Shown here: piece by piece, positions 1-8,581 of the stretch
Layout: every line of letters starts with the position of its first letter
How positions within the stretch are numbered: the first letter of the stretch is position 1
NCBI RefSeq assembly: GCF_002557795.1
Contig: NZ_CP023777.1
Location: 4,473,001 to 4,537,000 of the forward strand
Length of the DNA: 64,000 nt
Direction of reading: 5' to 3'
Source: Chitinophaga caeni
GTDB taxonomy: Bacteria > Bacteroidota > Bacteroidia > Chitinophagales > Chitinophagaceae
The notes under the pieces: model-generated
Told to the model about the DNA's origin: nothing
The model's database searches: none
Seen by the model: the letters and a program-made list of their open reading frames with translations, nothing else
Program-made: the position numbers and the translations under genes

Positions 1-1
1 T

Positions 2-583
2 TACCTGACTAAGCCAACAAGCGATAATGCTTTGGAACTTTTAGGATCCCTGGATCTTAACGGCTCCGCGAATTACATCAAATCTTCCGGCAACTACATT
101 TTTGTTGCCAATGGTAAAGGTGGTTTAAAAATCATTAAGTTTACGGAACCTAACAAGGTTACTAATAGCTGTGGTAATAATTACCCCGCTTATACCGGGA
201 GTAGCTGGCTGAATGTAAACTCTAATGATAAATTGTATTACAGCGGCTCAGCAGCATTACAAGGCGTGAATGTAAACGATGTGTTATATTTCTGCGGTTC
301 TATGACCGTGCAAAATCAATTCAACATCAATAGCAACGGGGTATTTGATATCCATGGTTCATTCGCCTTCGGTAAATATAGAGGCAATACCACGATGCAA
401 GTTAACGGTACCTGGAATATTGAAGGTAGCGTGGTGATCTACGGTGATTTAAACTTGAACAGCGGCGCAACCATGAATTTTTTAGGTAGCGGTTCTTCTA
501 TTACCATATACGGTAAGGTTACTAAGAATAACGGTGTAACTATTAACGGTACGTTCACGGACACTGAAAATAAACTGAAGTAA
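2..583 (+). CDS. C-terminal part of a repetitive surface protein (partial)
   Basis: The reading frame is open to the left edge, so this is the last ~193 residues of a longer protein. The first part contains a segment resembling LVIVD-type beta-propeller repeats (YIFVANGKGGLKIIKF). The rest is rich in Asn, Gly and Ser with short repeated turns of the type VNGTWNIEGS and NSNGVFDIHGS, suggesting a stacked beta structure. No catalytic motif or C-terminal sorting domain is evident. Cell-surface or extracellular location is inferred from composition only. A TTG inside the frame at 32 could be read as a start but has no support, because the frame continues upstream without a stop. Confidence 0.6.
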   Translation, partial: YLTKPTSDNALELLGSLDLNGSANYIKSSGNYIFVANGKGGLKIIKFTEPNKVTNSCGNNYPAYTGSSWLNVNSNDKLYYSGSAALQGVNVNDVLYFCGSMTVQNQFNINSNGVFDIHGSFAFGKYRGNTTMQVNGTWNIEGSVVIYGDLNLNSGATMNFLGSGSSITIYGKVTKNNGVTINGTFTDTENKLK

Positions 584-606
584 GAGATTGAGTGATTAGC
601 GTAGAG

Positions 607-650
607 ATCCCGGTTCGAGCTCGATGCCCGGATCGGGATTAATATTTTTC
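607..650 (+). terminator. Weak terminator-like hairpin after the first gene
   Basis: ATCCCG at 607-612 pairs with CGGGAT at 634-639 over a 21-nt loop, followed by TAATATTTTT. It lies 24 bases after the stop codon. The stem is short, so the call is weak. Confidence 0.3.
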
Positions 651-683
651 ACGGTTTACTAGGGGTTAATAGATTTCAGGGTA

Positions 684-2303
684 TCAGAGTTCGAGCAGGT
701 CCAACATTTTCCCGTTAACATCTTCATTGGGTTCTACTTGTGAAGCTGTTTGAAGTAGCTGCCAAGTACCTTCTTGCCAGTGAGATTTACCCCAGGATTC
801 CAATACTTTTACCGCGTTATTCCTGTTCCTGATTACCGGGCTGCGCGTTGCCGCTTCCACGAATTCATAACCGTAGCCGGGGAATTCGCCTAGTTTCAAC
901 AAGAGACAATCCAGGCACCTGTGCATCGTGAATGCCTTATTGAAACCAAGTTCTTTAGCCGCACCGATCGCGATTTCTTGAAGCGGTATATGTAATTTGG
1001 CAAAAGATAACAATTCCGGTAAACGCTCCAAGGTCATACGCTTCATCATCAGGTACCAACTGGTTTCATCAGTGGGATTTTGCTGTAGCCGCTCCCAGCA
1101 CCAAGCCTCGATATTTATATCCAGGGCATCCGAAACTTTAGCAACTTCCCATACTTGCTGCGTATTAAGATCAGACATCACCATCGACAAAATATGTTTC
1201 CAATGGGGGCTAGCCAAGATCTGGTGGATATCAAACAGTAAATCTGATCTCAAATCCTCGCTCCAACCGTAATCAATCCTGGCATCCCAATTGGCTTTGG
1301 GATCCTGAAGAAAAGTAGATAACTGTTGTAATAATATGTATTGGTGTAAAGTATTCGCTTTATGTAATAGATGGCTGATGTATCGTTGTATTACTACGGG
1401 ACCATCATCGTATTCATCAATCCCTTCCATCGGGCCGGGGTTAATCAATGCCTGGATGATTTCCCCAGCAGCATCAAGCATTTCCTCATCGATATCCTTG
1501 GCTAATAAAGCTGTTCTCAAGTTCCCGGCAACCGCGCAAGGATAAGCCAAATATTCGTTCATGACCGTATTACGGAAACCCTCCACCATTAGCCAAGACT
1601 TGATATCTTCATCCTTGGTATCTAACAATCTCCTAACGATATGAATCCTTCCCCAACCGTGCACTTTTTTGCCCAATCTCCATAATGTACCTTCCGGGTT
1701 ATCCGACATTTGTACAATGGCTACAACTGCAAAAAGAGTAAACTCGTCATGGGCGCCCAGGATACAGATATTTTCCATATCCTCCTTATCGCGGATGAGG
1801 CCCAGCAAGGCCATACCGAACTTTACGGCGCCGCGGTCAGGAGCATGGAAAGCCAGCCAACGCGCAAAAGCATGCAAGTAAGGGCGAACTTTGACGCTAA
1901 GGTTCAAGATATGCTCAATCGTGGTGTCCAGGTAGTGCAACACGTCATCTTTCATCAAGATCCCGTATAATGCAATGCGGTCATCGAGCCCGTTATTATC
2001 GGCAATTGCTTTAACCAGTTCAGCTATTTGCACAGCCTTTTGGGTGATTTCAGCGGGGTTAGCATGGAAAGTCAAAACACCGTCCCTGGCTCCTGCCGCC
2101 CATTGTAATTGATTCCCATCGGCAATATGGATGCGATCTTCGTCAGGTAAAGGTAATTCCTGCACGATGGGTTGATCATTTTCATCCAGGTTAGCTTTCA
2201 ATATTTCAAAAATTGCAGGACGTTGCTCCCAAGGGAGCACGGGTTGGTCAGTATCTGTTGACTTCTGTTCCTGGTTATTTTTAAACATTGAAATTATACT
2301 CAT
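684..2303 (-). CDS. Uncharacterised helical-repeat protein
   Basis: About 539 residues, acidic and almost entirely helical in appearance, with repeated Leu/Ala-rich helix pairs reminiscent of HEAT-type scaffolds. The stretch KKVHGWGRIHIVRRL recalls an uncharacterised family also seen in Firmicutes, sometimes mislabelled as a hydroxylase; that link is from memory. There is no signal peptide, so a cytoplasmic place is likely. The frame extends upstream to an ATG at 2381. I prefer the ATG at 2303 (or 2288) because a promoter-like TTTG-N20-TATTTTCG falls inside the longer version. No enzymatic motif is visible. The gene stands alone. Confidence 0.7.
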   Translation of the reverse strand: MSIISMFKNNQEQKSTDTDQPVLPWEQRPAIFEILKANLDENDQPIVQELPLPDEDRIHIADGNQLQWAAGARDGVLTFHANPAEITQKAVQIAELVKAIADNNGLDDRIALYGILMKDDVLHYLDTTIEHILNLSVKVRPYLHAFARWLAFHAPDRGAVKFGMALLGLIRDKEDMENICILGAHDEFTLFAVVAIVQMSDNPEGTLWRLGKKVHGWGRIHIVRRLLDTKDEDIKSWLMVEGFRNTVMNEYLAYPCAVAGNLRTALLAKDIDEEMLDAAGEIIQALINPGPMEGIDEYDDGPVVIQRYISHLLHKANTLHQYILLQQLSTFLQDPKANWDARIDYGWSEDLRSDLLFDIHQILASPHWKHILSMVMSDLNTQQVWEVAKVSDALDINIEAWCWERLQQNPTDETSWYLMMKRMTLERLPELLSFAKLHIPLQEIAIGAAKELGFNKAFTMHRCLDCLLLKLGEFPGYGYEFVEAATRSPVIRNRNNAVKVLESWGKSHWQEGTWQLLQTASQVEPNEDVNGKMLDLLEL

Positions 2304-2910
2304 AATCGGGATGCAATTGTCTTTTACCTCTGAACTTATAAAACGGGGTGCGAAAATAATATATTCATCCATGTGTAACAAAGGATTACATAATTCTTTA
2401 TAATAAAAATTTATTTATCCACTTTTCTCAATTTTGCACTATTTTCTTCAATATATTTTTGCTAAATAAGGCGTTGATCTTTCACCTTAACCAATACGGT
2501 TATTATAACCGTAATTCGAGTTGCCACCAATGTGACCCAGGGCATTACATGGCCGTAAAATCTTTAACAGGCAAGGGTTTTAATTTGAAAGGGTAATGAA
2601 ATATGGAATTGAGGTGCGAAAATTTGAGCCTATTCTAAAAATCGTTTAGTTTTCATAGTACGTGAACCAAGAAAGATATGCCTTCCATACTTCGATACTA
2701 AAATTAATAAAGTAAAGCTAATAATAAACTTATATCGATTCTTGTAATAGGAATTGCCGGTTATATCAATTTTTCAAAATACAAAGTATCAGATTCATAA
2801 TTTAAACAAGTTGAATTGCTTAAGAAATAATGATGGATGTATAAAATTGAAAAATCCCGGCGTTTTTTGAGCGGAATAAATTATTTTGCCGGACACATTC
2901 TACCTCGGAA
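2304..2910. other. Intergenic region between divergent genes, AT-rich
   Basis: About 600 bases separate the helical-repeat gene (minus) from pepE (plus). Apart from the probable promoter of the minus gene near 2340-2370 and a near-consensus -7 element (TTATTTTG) about 30 bases before pepE, I see no gene, repeat or RNA. Confidence 0.4.
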
Positions 2911-3618
2911 ATGAAAAAGAACATCATTTTAGCAAGTACATCAACGGTATTTGGCCAACCTTACTTGTCATATTTAAAAGAAGAGTTGGAAATACTATTT
3001 GCTGATGCCAAGGAAATAATATTCATTCCTTATGCCAGGCCAGGCGGGATCAGCCATGATGATTATACTGCCAAAGCTGCCGCATTCTTTAAAGAAATTA
3101 GAGTGGCAGTAAAAGGTTTACATAATTTCGATGATCCCATCAGTGCTTTACAAAATTGTCAAGGTATTTTTACCGGTGGCGGTAATACTTTCTTGCTGGT
3201 TAAACAATTACACGAATTAAACATACTCCCCACCTTGAGATCGGTTGTAGACAACGGCGTTCCCTACCTGGGTACCAGCGCGGGCAGCAACCTCGGCGGC
3301 ATGACCATGCAAACAACGAACGATATGCCGATCGTTTATCCTCCCAGCTTCGAGACTGCCGGGTGGGTACCTTTTAATCTGAATCCACATTACCTTGACC
3401 CCATCCCGGGAACGACACATATGGGGGAAACCAGGGAAACGCGCATCGCGGAATTTCATACACAAAACAGCATACCGGTAGTGGGTCTTAGGGAAGGCAG
3501 CTGGGTGAGGGTAACAGATCATAAAATTAAATTAGGCGGCCCTTTGACAGCGAGGATATTCGAGCAAGGAAAACAACCCTATGAGCTATCGCCCGGCGCT
3601 AGCATAGAGTTTGCTTAG
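2911..3618 (+). CDS. pepE: Dipeptidase E (peptidase S51)
   Basis: Cytoplasmic serine peptidase that cleaves Asp-X dipeptides. The 235-residue length matches the family. The nucleophile elbow GTSAGSN places Ser123, and Asp138 and His160 follow. Their spacing (15 and 22 residues) equals that of the Ser120-Asp135-His157 triad known for Salmonella PepE. GGGNTFLLVKQL is the usual upstream Gly-rich motif. The protein lacks a signal peptide. It is transcribed alone, ending 61 bases before the dinB start. The call is firm at family level; the Asp-X preference is taken from the family. Confidence 0.93.
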   Translation: MKKNIILASTSTVFGQPYLSYLKEELEILFADAKEIIFIPYARPGGISHDDYTAKAAAFFKEIRVAVKGLHNFDDPISALQNCQGIFTGGGNTFLLVKQLHELNILPTLRSVVDNGVPYLGTSAGSNLGGMTMQTTNDMPIVYPPSFETAGWVPFNLNPHYLDPIPGTTHMGETRETRIAEFHTQNSIPVVGLREGSWVRVTDHKIKLGGPLTARIFEQGKQPYELSPGASIEFA

Positions 3619-3662
3619 CCTGTATTTAAGATAAGGCGCCGGCCATATTGTATGTCATTTCC

Positions 3663-3670
3663 TACCTTTG
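3663..3670 (+). promoter_or_regulatory. -7 promoter element of dinB
   Basis: TACCTTTG fits the Bacteroidetes -7 consensus TAnnTTTG exactly and lies 9 bases before the ATG at 3680. No good -33 TTG is seen at the usual distance. The transcript would have almost no leader. Confidence 0.5.
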
Positions 3671-3679
3671 TTCTACAAG

Positions 3680-4765
3680 ATGACAGCACCGGAATTAAAA
3701 AAATTCACCAGGAAAATCATCCATATTGATATGGATGCATTTTATGCATCGGTAGAACAAAGGGATCACCCGGCATACCGGGGGAAAGCTATAGCTGTTG
3801 GCGGCTCTCCTACCGGCCGTGGCGTAGTGGCAACAGCTAGTTACGAAGCCCGTAAATTCGGTGTAAGATCTGCCATGTCATCGAGCAAGGCATTGCAACT
3901 TTGCCCACACATCATCTTTGTATCTCCCAGGTTTGCCGTGTACAGGGAAGTTTCTCAACATACGAGGGAGATTTTCCACCGCTATACCGATCTTATCGAG
4001 CCCTTATCATTAGATGAAGCTTACCTGGATGTAACAGAAGATAAACTGGGTATTGGTTCCGCGATAGATATCGCCAAATTAATTAAGGAATCCATTTACA
4101 ACGAGTTACAACTTACCGCGTCCGCCGGGGTTTCTATCAATAAATTTGTTGCCAAGGTAGCCTCGGATATGAATAAACCGAACGGCTTAACATTCATCGG
4201 CCCATCCGGCATCACGAAATTTATGGAAGAATTGCCTGTCGAAAAATTTCACGGCGTCGGAAAAGTCACCGCTGAAAAGATGCGCCGGATGCATTTGTTT
4301 ACCGGCGCAGATCTTAAAAAATTATCGGAAAAAGAACTTGTATCCTACTTCGGTAAAGTGGGACATTTTTATTACAAGATTGTCAGGGGCATCGATGACC
4401 GGCCGGTTGAACCCAACAGGGAAACGAAATCCGTGGGCGCTGAAGATACATTTAGTAAAGATCTCGATACCTTGCCGGAAATGGAAATTGAACTGGATAA
4501 ACTGGCGCAGGTAGTTTCGGGCAGATTGCAGAAACATCAATTAAGCGGCAGAACCATCACGGTCAAAGTGAAGTTTAGTGACTTCAAGCAAATCACGCGG
4601 AGCCAATCCTTTATATCCCCCGTTCAAGATGCGAATAGCCTGGCAAATATCGCCAAACAAATACTGGCTAAAATTGATTTAGAAGCGCAACAAGTCCGCC
4701 TGCTGGGCATTACAGTTTCCAACTTCAATCTACCCGGAACCGGGGAACAATTGAGCCTATTCTAG
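3680..4765 (+). CDS. dinB: DNA polymerase IV (Y-family translesion polymerase)
   Basis: Error-prone polymerase for bypass of damaged template bases. Motif HIDMDAFYASVEQ carries the first metal-binding Asp17, and SLDEAYLD gives Asp112/Glu113. The palm, fingers, thumb (with the FHGVGKVTAEKM helix-hairpin-helix) and little-finger domains follow in order. The C-terminus ends in EQLSLF, a sliding-clamp binding motif, so the protein is complete. A TTG at 3668 gives a longer frame but lies within the promoter -7 box, so ATG at 3680 is preferred. SOS control cannot be judged; no LexA-like box was recognised. Confidence 0.95.
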   Translation: MTAPELKKFTRKIIHIDMDAFYASVEQRDHPAYRGKAIAVGGSPTGRGVVATASYEARKFGVRSAMSSSKALQLCPHIIFVSPRFAVYREVSQHTREIFHRYTDLIEPLSLDEAYLDVTEDKLGIGSAIDIAKLIKESIYNELQLTASAGVSINKFVAKVASDMNKPNGLTFIGPSGITKFMEELPVEKFHGVGKVTAEKMRRMHLFTGADLKKLSEKELVSYFGKVGHFYYKIVRGIDDRPVEPNRETKSVGAEDTFSKDLDTLPEMEIELDKLAQVVSGRLQKHQLSGRTITVKVKFSDFKQITRSQSFISPVQDANSLANIAKQILAKIDLEAQQVRLLGITVSNFNLPGTGEQLSLF

Positions 4766-4783
4766 TTAAATTGAATAACTTTG
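4751..4783 (+). promoter_or_regulatory. Promoter of the TPR protein gene
   Basis: TTG at 4751-4753, a 22-nt spacer, then TAACTTTG at 4776-4783 fit the Bacteroidetes sigma-A consensus. It overlaps the last codons of dinB. The -7 box decides the start of the next gene: a TTG codon at 4781 is part of the box, so translation must begin at ATG 4802. Confidence 0.6.
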
Positions 4784-4801
4784 CCCTCAGAATTAAAGAT
4801 T

Positions 4802-5656
4802 ATGACAGCAGGACGATTTTTTACGGTTGCCATGTTCAACGAGCAGTACAAGGAAGAAATGTTGGCCGCCATCGCGGTGTATGAACAAATGCTGGCAGCC
4901 GGTTTCCAAGAATATGCAAACGCTAAGTTCGAGATAAAATTTACGGGTGATGATTTGCAAAAGATCATCGGCATCAAGGATTTCCTAATCGGTAATTACG
5001 GGTTCGAGATGGATAGTCCACAGCAAGATGGTAACCTGTTTTCGGTAAGCGGGCAAGCAGAAGAGTTCCCGGTAGATAAAGAAAACCTGGCGTACTGGGC
5101 CATCGATCTTTTCTGTACCGGCTTTGATTATGATTGCAAGTTTGACGGTTATGCCTTGCTCAATGATTTGAATGCGGAGCAGCATTTTCCCACGATGGAT
5201 AAAAACAGCGCCGGATATTACGTGGATCAGGCCATGACAGCTTACAGAAGGGGTAATTACGGGTACACGATCATACATTTAAGCAGCGCCATCAGGATAC
5301 AAGCAGATGATGCAAATACCTGGTATGCCAGGGCCATAGCCAAGGAAGCCATAAGAATGTGGTATCCCGCCAGGCTCGATTATGATCAAGCCATAATGCT
5401 GAATCCCGGCTTCGTGGATGCGTATATCAACAGGGCAGCCAATAAAGACGAGCAAGGTGAATTTGAAAGTGCCATCGAGGACTATAACACGGCCATCAGC
5501 TTGGCTCCCGGGGATGATACCGCTTATTACAACCGTGGTAATTCAAAGTATGTATTAGGCGACCCGGCCGGAGCCTTAGAAGACTGGCAAACGGCACTTT
5601 CATTAGGTTCCAAGCACGCGAGGGCAAGGATTGATGAATATTTAAACCGATCGTAG
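4802..5656 (+). CDS. TPR-repeat protein with an RraB-like N-terminal half
   Basis: 284 residues with no signal peptide. The C-terminal half has about four tetratricopeptide repeats; two are clear (AYINRAANKDEQGEFESAIE and AYYNRGNSKYVLGDPAGALE), each followed by an N/S-A-I/L-x-L helix end. Such repeats bind partner proteins. The N-terminal ~120 residues hold segments (GFEMDSPQQDGN, WAIDLFCTGFDYDCKFDGYAL) that remind me of the RraB/DUF695 fold with its closing FDG motif; this is tentative. The gene follows dinB after 36 bases but has its own promoter. A role cannot be assigned. Confidence 0.75.
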   Translation: MTAGRFFTVAMFNEQYKEEMLAAIAVYEQMLAAGFQEYANAKFEIKFTGDDLQKIIGIKDFLIGNYGFEMDSPQQDGNLFSVSGQAEEFPVDKENLAYWAIDLFCTGFDYDCKFDGYALLNDLNAEQHFPTMDKNSAGYYVDQAMTAYRRGNYGYTIIHLSSAIRIQADDANTWYARAIAKEAIRMWYPARLDYDQAIMLNPGFVDAYINRAANKDEQGEFESAIEDYNTAISLAPGDDTAYYNRGNSKYVLGDPAGALEDWQTALSLGSKHARARIDEYLNRS

Positions 5657-5664
5657 ATACGGGC

Positions 5665-6264
5665 CTAATTTAAAACAGTTGGCGCCGTAAAATTAAGTAT
5701 GTGCTTGTTTGGCTTCAGCAATAAAATAATGACAACGATCCCCAGTATGATGGCGAGCGCCAGCTCTAATTGAATAGACAAATTGTTGCTACCGATAAGG
5801 CTGGTAGAATGTGTTTTTAAATTTTGTCCCTCCCCTATTTGGAGGCGGCTTAAATCCTGTAAAGTAGACTGCAATGCGGTCAGTTCTTGTTGCTTTCCCT
5901 GTGCATCGGCCCGGTAAAAGTCATTTAACTGGGATTTGAATTGCAGCCAGTAGCGTTGTTCTTCCGCAGTCAGGTAAGTTGTTTCATAATCGCGTATAAT
6001 GGCTTGGATACGATCGCGGTGTTGCTGCAATTTTTCCGTATTGGACGAAGTTGTTGCCAATATCTCCTGTTCGTATAAATTATGAGAGATCTGGTGCAAG
6101 TATGTGGCAGGCAAGAGGCGATCCGCATAAATTGATTGTATAGAGCGATCTAACTTGGAATTACTAAGCTTTTCGAACACGTTTACAAGGATCAAGATCA
6201 CCATAATACCCACGAGGACGCAAGCAATAGTGTAACGTGTTGGCCATGTGATTTTTTTTATCAT
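5665..6264 (-). CDS. Membrane protein with four-helix-bundle chemoreceptor-type sensor
   Basis: 199 residues. A membrane segment at about 10-30 is followed by ~130 residues of charged helices and a second membrane segment (LELALAIILGIVVIILLL) near the C-terminus. This is the layout of a 4HB_MCP sensor module. No HAMP, methyl-accepting or kinase domain follows; only ~15 residues come after the second segment. It may be a stand-alone sensor or a remnant of a longer receptor. A longer frame to 6384 exists, but the ATG at 6264 directly precedes the membrane segment (MIKKITWPTRY). It converges on the TPR gene, with 8 bases between stops. Confidence 0.6.
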   Translation of the reverse strand: MIKKITWPTRYTIACVLVGIMVILILVNVFEKLSNSKLDRSIQSIYADRLLPATYLHQISHNLYEQEILATTSSNTEKLQQHRDRIQAIIRDYETTYLTAEEQRYWLQFKSQLNDFYRADAQGKQQELTALQSTLQDLSRLQIGEGQNLKTHSTSLIGSNNLSIQLELALAIILGIVVIILLLKPNKHILNFTAPTVLN

Positions 6265-6417
6265 AAACGGGAAATTTAGGTACGCCAACTTTAAAGATAC
6301 GGCTTTTTGGCAGTATTCCCCGAAATAAGGGTTTGGTAAGATTCTTGCGGCAAATTTCCAGGTCAACGACCGGTTGAAGATCAATAAATTTTTAATCCTT
6401 CATAAAAGAAATTGAAT

Positions 6418-6921
6418 ATGGAACAAGCCTGGACGGACATTTGCTCGATGGCAAGGGAACAGCTATTAAAAATTGATGGGGATAGGTTCGATAGTTTCAT
6501 CAGTCTTTTACATGAACCGGTACATGGTAAATACTGGTATTTACACCTCTCCTGGGAGGAAGCCGAAGTTAAATGGCATCTCAACGAATGGGATGCAGAC
6601 GCCGAAGCGCTTTTATATAATGATCCTGCTGAAAAATGGAAAAGGCGCGGCATGCCAATGTACCCGCAAGTGCAGCAACACTATGGCACTTGGCCCATTA
6701 AAGAATTGGATATATTGTTTTTGCTGATTGAGAAGATACATGCTAATCCCATTGTTAACTCCAAGGAAATGATCGCGGTGAATGCGAGCCAGGAAACATT
6801 GTCTATCGGCGTTTCAGAATCAAGCTGTAGTTACACCTGGCATATTTTACCACCGTCCTGGATATCGCTGGGCAATGTAGTATCACATTTACATACCCTG
6901 AAATCCAGCATACAGTATTAA
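6418..6921 (+). CDS. Hypothetical cytoplasmic protein
   Basis: 167 residues, soluble, Trp-rich (several WxxH and WYLHLSWEEAEVKWHL segments), without signal peptide or metal motif. I do not recognise the family. The N-terminal helix (EQAWTDICSMAREQL) followed by an alternating strand region and a helical C-terminus could suit an immunity- or SMI1/KNR4-like small protein, but nothing proves this. ATG at 6418 is preferred over the TTG at 6412. It is transcribed away from the 5665 gene and converges on the DUF4846 gene. Confidence 0.6.
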   Translation: MEQAWTDICSMAREQLLKIDGDRFDSFISLLHEPVHGKYWYLHLSWEEAEVKWHLNEWDADAEALLYNDPAEKWKRRGMPMYPQVQQHYGTWPIKELDILFLLIEKIHANPIVNSKEMIAVNASQETLSIGVSESSCSYTWHILPPSWISLGNVVSHLHTLKSSIQY

Positions 6922-6936
6922 ACTTATTCGAGCCCC

Positions 6937-7791
6937 TTATGGAAACAGCCTGTACAACTGCGCTTCCGGAAAATACCATTCCGGCGTATTCAGCGGTTTA
7001 CCGGGACGGATAACATACCAGGGATGTACCGAGCCGTAATGTTGCAGGATATGGATATCCTGGGCAGGCATAAAACTTTGAGCCAACAAGCAAACACGGT
7101 TCCCGCGGCTATCTTCAGCAACATCGACTACCACCACGGCATGACCGGGTGAGCCGGCATCAATCAATGCATCTCCCGGTCGGACCGGGGCATTGGCAGG
7201 CAATTTTTGAGCTTGCCGGCTTAAGCTGATCGTACCTGCATAGATAAAAACCGTTTCCATGAATTGATCGAAAACGGTCCTACTTTCAGCGGCAGCAGCC
7301 GTTTTGCTTTTCATTAAGCGGTTATTTTTCAGCAGGTAACGGAATCCCTTGATCCATTCTGTATACTCCATCCAAGTACCATCGGTAGCGAGGAAACGTA
7401 AAGCTTTAAAATTCTTGTTGCCGTAGGCATATTCGGCATGTAAACGTATTACGGCATCAGCACATTGTTGCAAATCTTTATGACCGACGGGAATATCCAG
7501 CACGGCGTACTGTGCAGATTGATTCACCTTAGGGTGACCATTATACAGGTAAACAGTTTTAGAAGATTTCAATGATACATGCCGGAAATAATTGTACCAA
7601 CCCGAATCACCCGGCCCAGTAGTTCGATGGAAACCTGCGGGGGCAGCGATATCATTAATATGCAGCACCGGCTTGTTGGCGAGATGGGTATGCTCCATCT
7701 TTGAAGCCTTGGTAAAATTCAATGCCAACAGGGCGCACAAGGCTGTAATCCCGATAACCAGGAATAACATGGATAGCTTCATGAAAGACAT
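6937..7791 (-). CDS. DUF4846 lipid-free exported protein
   Basis: About 284 residues. An N-terminal hydrophobic segment (MLFLVIGITALCALLALNF) anchors or exports it. The conserved signature follows: SGWYNYFRHVSLKSS, VYLYNGHPKVNQ, then DLQQCADAVIRLHAEYAY and a C-terminal part with RPGDALI and PGHAVVVVDVA. The last motif resembles an NlpC/P60-like Cys-less beta core, and the family is known as DUF4846. No enzymatic activity is established. ATG at 7791 or 7782 is preferred to the frame start at 7857, which precedes the signal by 22 unlikely residues. Probably monocistronic. Confidence 0.75.
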   Translation of the reverse strand: MSFMKLSMLFLVIGITALCALLALNFTKASKMEHTHLANKPVLHINDIAAPAGFHRTTGPGDSGWYNYFRHVSLKSSKTVYLYNGHPKVNQSAQYAVLDIPVGHKDLQQCADAVIRLHAEYAYGNKNFKALRFLATDGTWMEYTEWIKGFRYLLKNNRLMKSKTAAAAESRTVFDQFMETVFIYAGTISLSRQAQKLPANAPVRPGDALIDAGSPGHAVVVVDVAEDSRGNRVCLLAQSFMPAQDIHILQHYGSVHPWYVIRPGKPLNTPEWYFPEAQLYRLFP

Positions 7792-8040
7792 TTCTTCAAA
7801 GGATGCGGGATTTTCAAAATTCCATAAATGTAAATAATAAAGTTGATAGGAATACACACTTACGCCGCGTTCATGTCATAGTATTTTTCTGATTGGCCGG
7901 GATCAAATGTTGAAGAGTGACGCAACGGCGGCACAATAAAGAACAAATGATGACTACATAAAAACCAACTCATATTATAAATACCCTGTAAAATAAGATA
8001 GCAGGTGATTGTAAACGATCCACCTGCCTTATTGGAGCCA

Positions 8041-8435
8041 TTAATTTGTGATAGCAGTAGCCTGGGGTGGATTTGGCTTGTGGCTTCTTGCAGCTTTCCG
8101 TCCTTTCAGGAAAAAGAAGAGGTGCAAAAATAACATGACTCCCAGGTAGATACTGAAATATCCGATTTTAACACTCAGAGCTTCAACCGTGGTAGAATAC
8201 GGCAACTTCGAACAGCTCTACCGGGGTTCCAACCATGTAAGTTCAAGGCCACGATGCCCAGGTTGACCAGGTAGAAACCGGTTAGCAGCAATTTATTAAC
8301 CGCGCGGGCGAGCTCATCATGACCCAGGAATAAAGGCTTGATAAAATGCCAACCGTTGGAATAACAGGCTTTCCCGACCCGCACGGTGATGAAACAACTA
8401 ATAGTTAGGTAAATGGTATAAGCAATTATATTCAT
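8041..8435 (-). pseudogene. Frameshifted small membrane protein gene
   Basis: The frame from ATG 8435 encodes MNIIAYTIYLTISCFITVRV and continues through a second helix (KLLLTGFYLVNLGIVALNL), then ends in an un-membrane-like tail at 8175. In another frame the expected third helix appears (VEALSVKIGYFSIYLGVMLF, with a Phe/Leu-rich continuation) and ends at 8041. Together they would form a ~125-residue three-helix protein of a type common in Bacteroidetes, so at least one frameshift lies near 8180-8215. A strong promoter precedes it. A sequencing error is possible. Function unknown. Confidence 0.6.
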
Positions 8436-8459
8436 TGCATTATTTCGTTGTTGTTCGCA

Positions 8460-8489
8460 CAAATGTAATCACAAAAATTGAACTTTCAA
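8460..8489 (-). promoter_or_regulatory. Promoter of the frameshifted membrane protein gene
   Basis: On the minus strand TTG (8489-8487), a 19-nt spacer and TACATTTG (8467-8460) match the Bacteroidetes consensus fully. The ATG at 8435 lies about 25 bases downstream, which also excludes a GTG start at 8462. Confidence 0.6.
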
Positions 8490-8512
8490 AATATTCTGAA
8501 ATTTCAATTAAA

Positions 8513-8547
8513 TAAAAAATGAGCATTATAGAAATGCTCACTTTTTA
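8513..8547 (-). terminator. Rho-independent terminator of the DinB-family gene
   Basis: TGAGCAT at 8520-8526 pairs with ATGCTCA at 8534-8540 over a 7-nt loop. A T-run follows on the minus strand and also on the plus strand, so it may act both ways. It lies 35 bases after the DinB-family stop. Confidence 0.6.
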
Positions 8548-8581
8548 TTGTTATTAAGAATGCTGTTAGCTGGAGTTTAGC

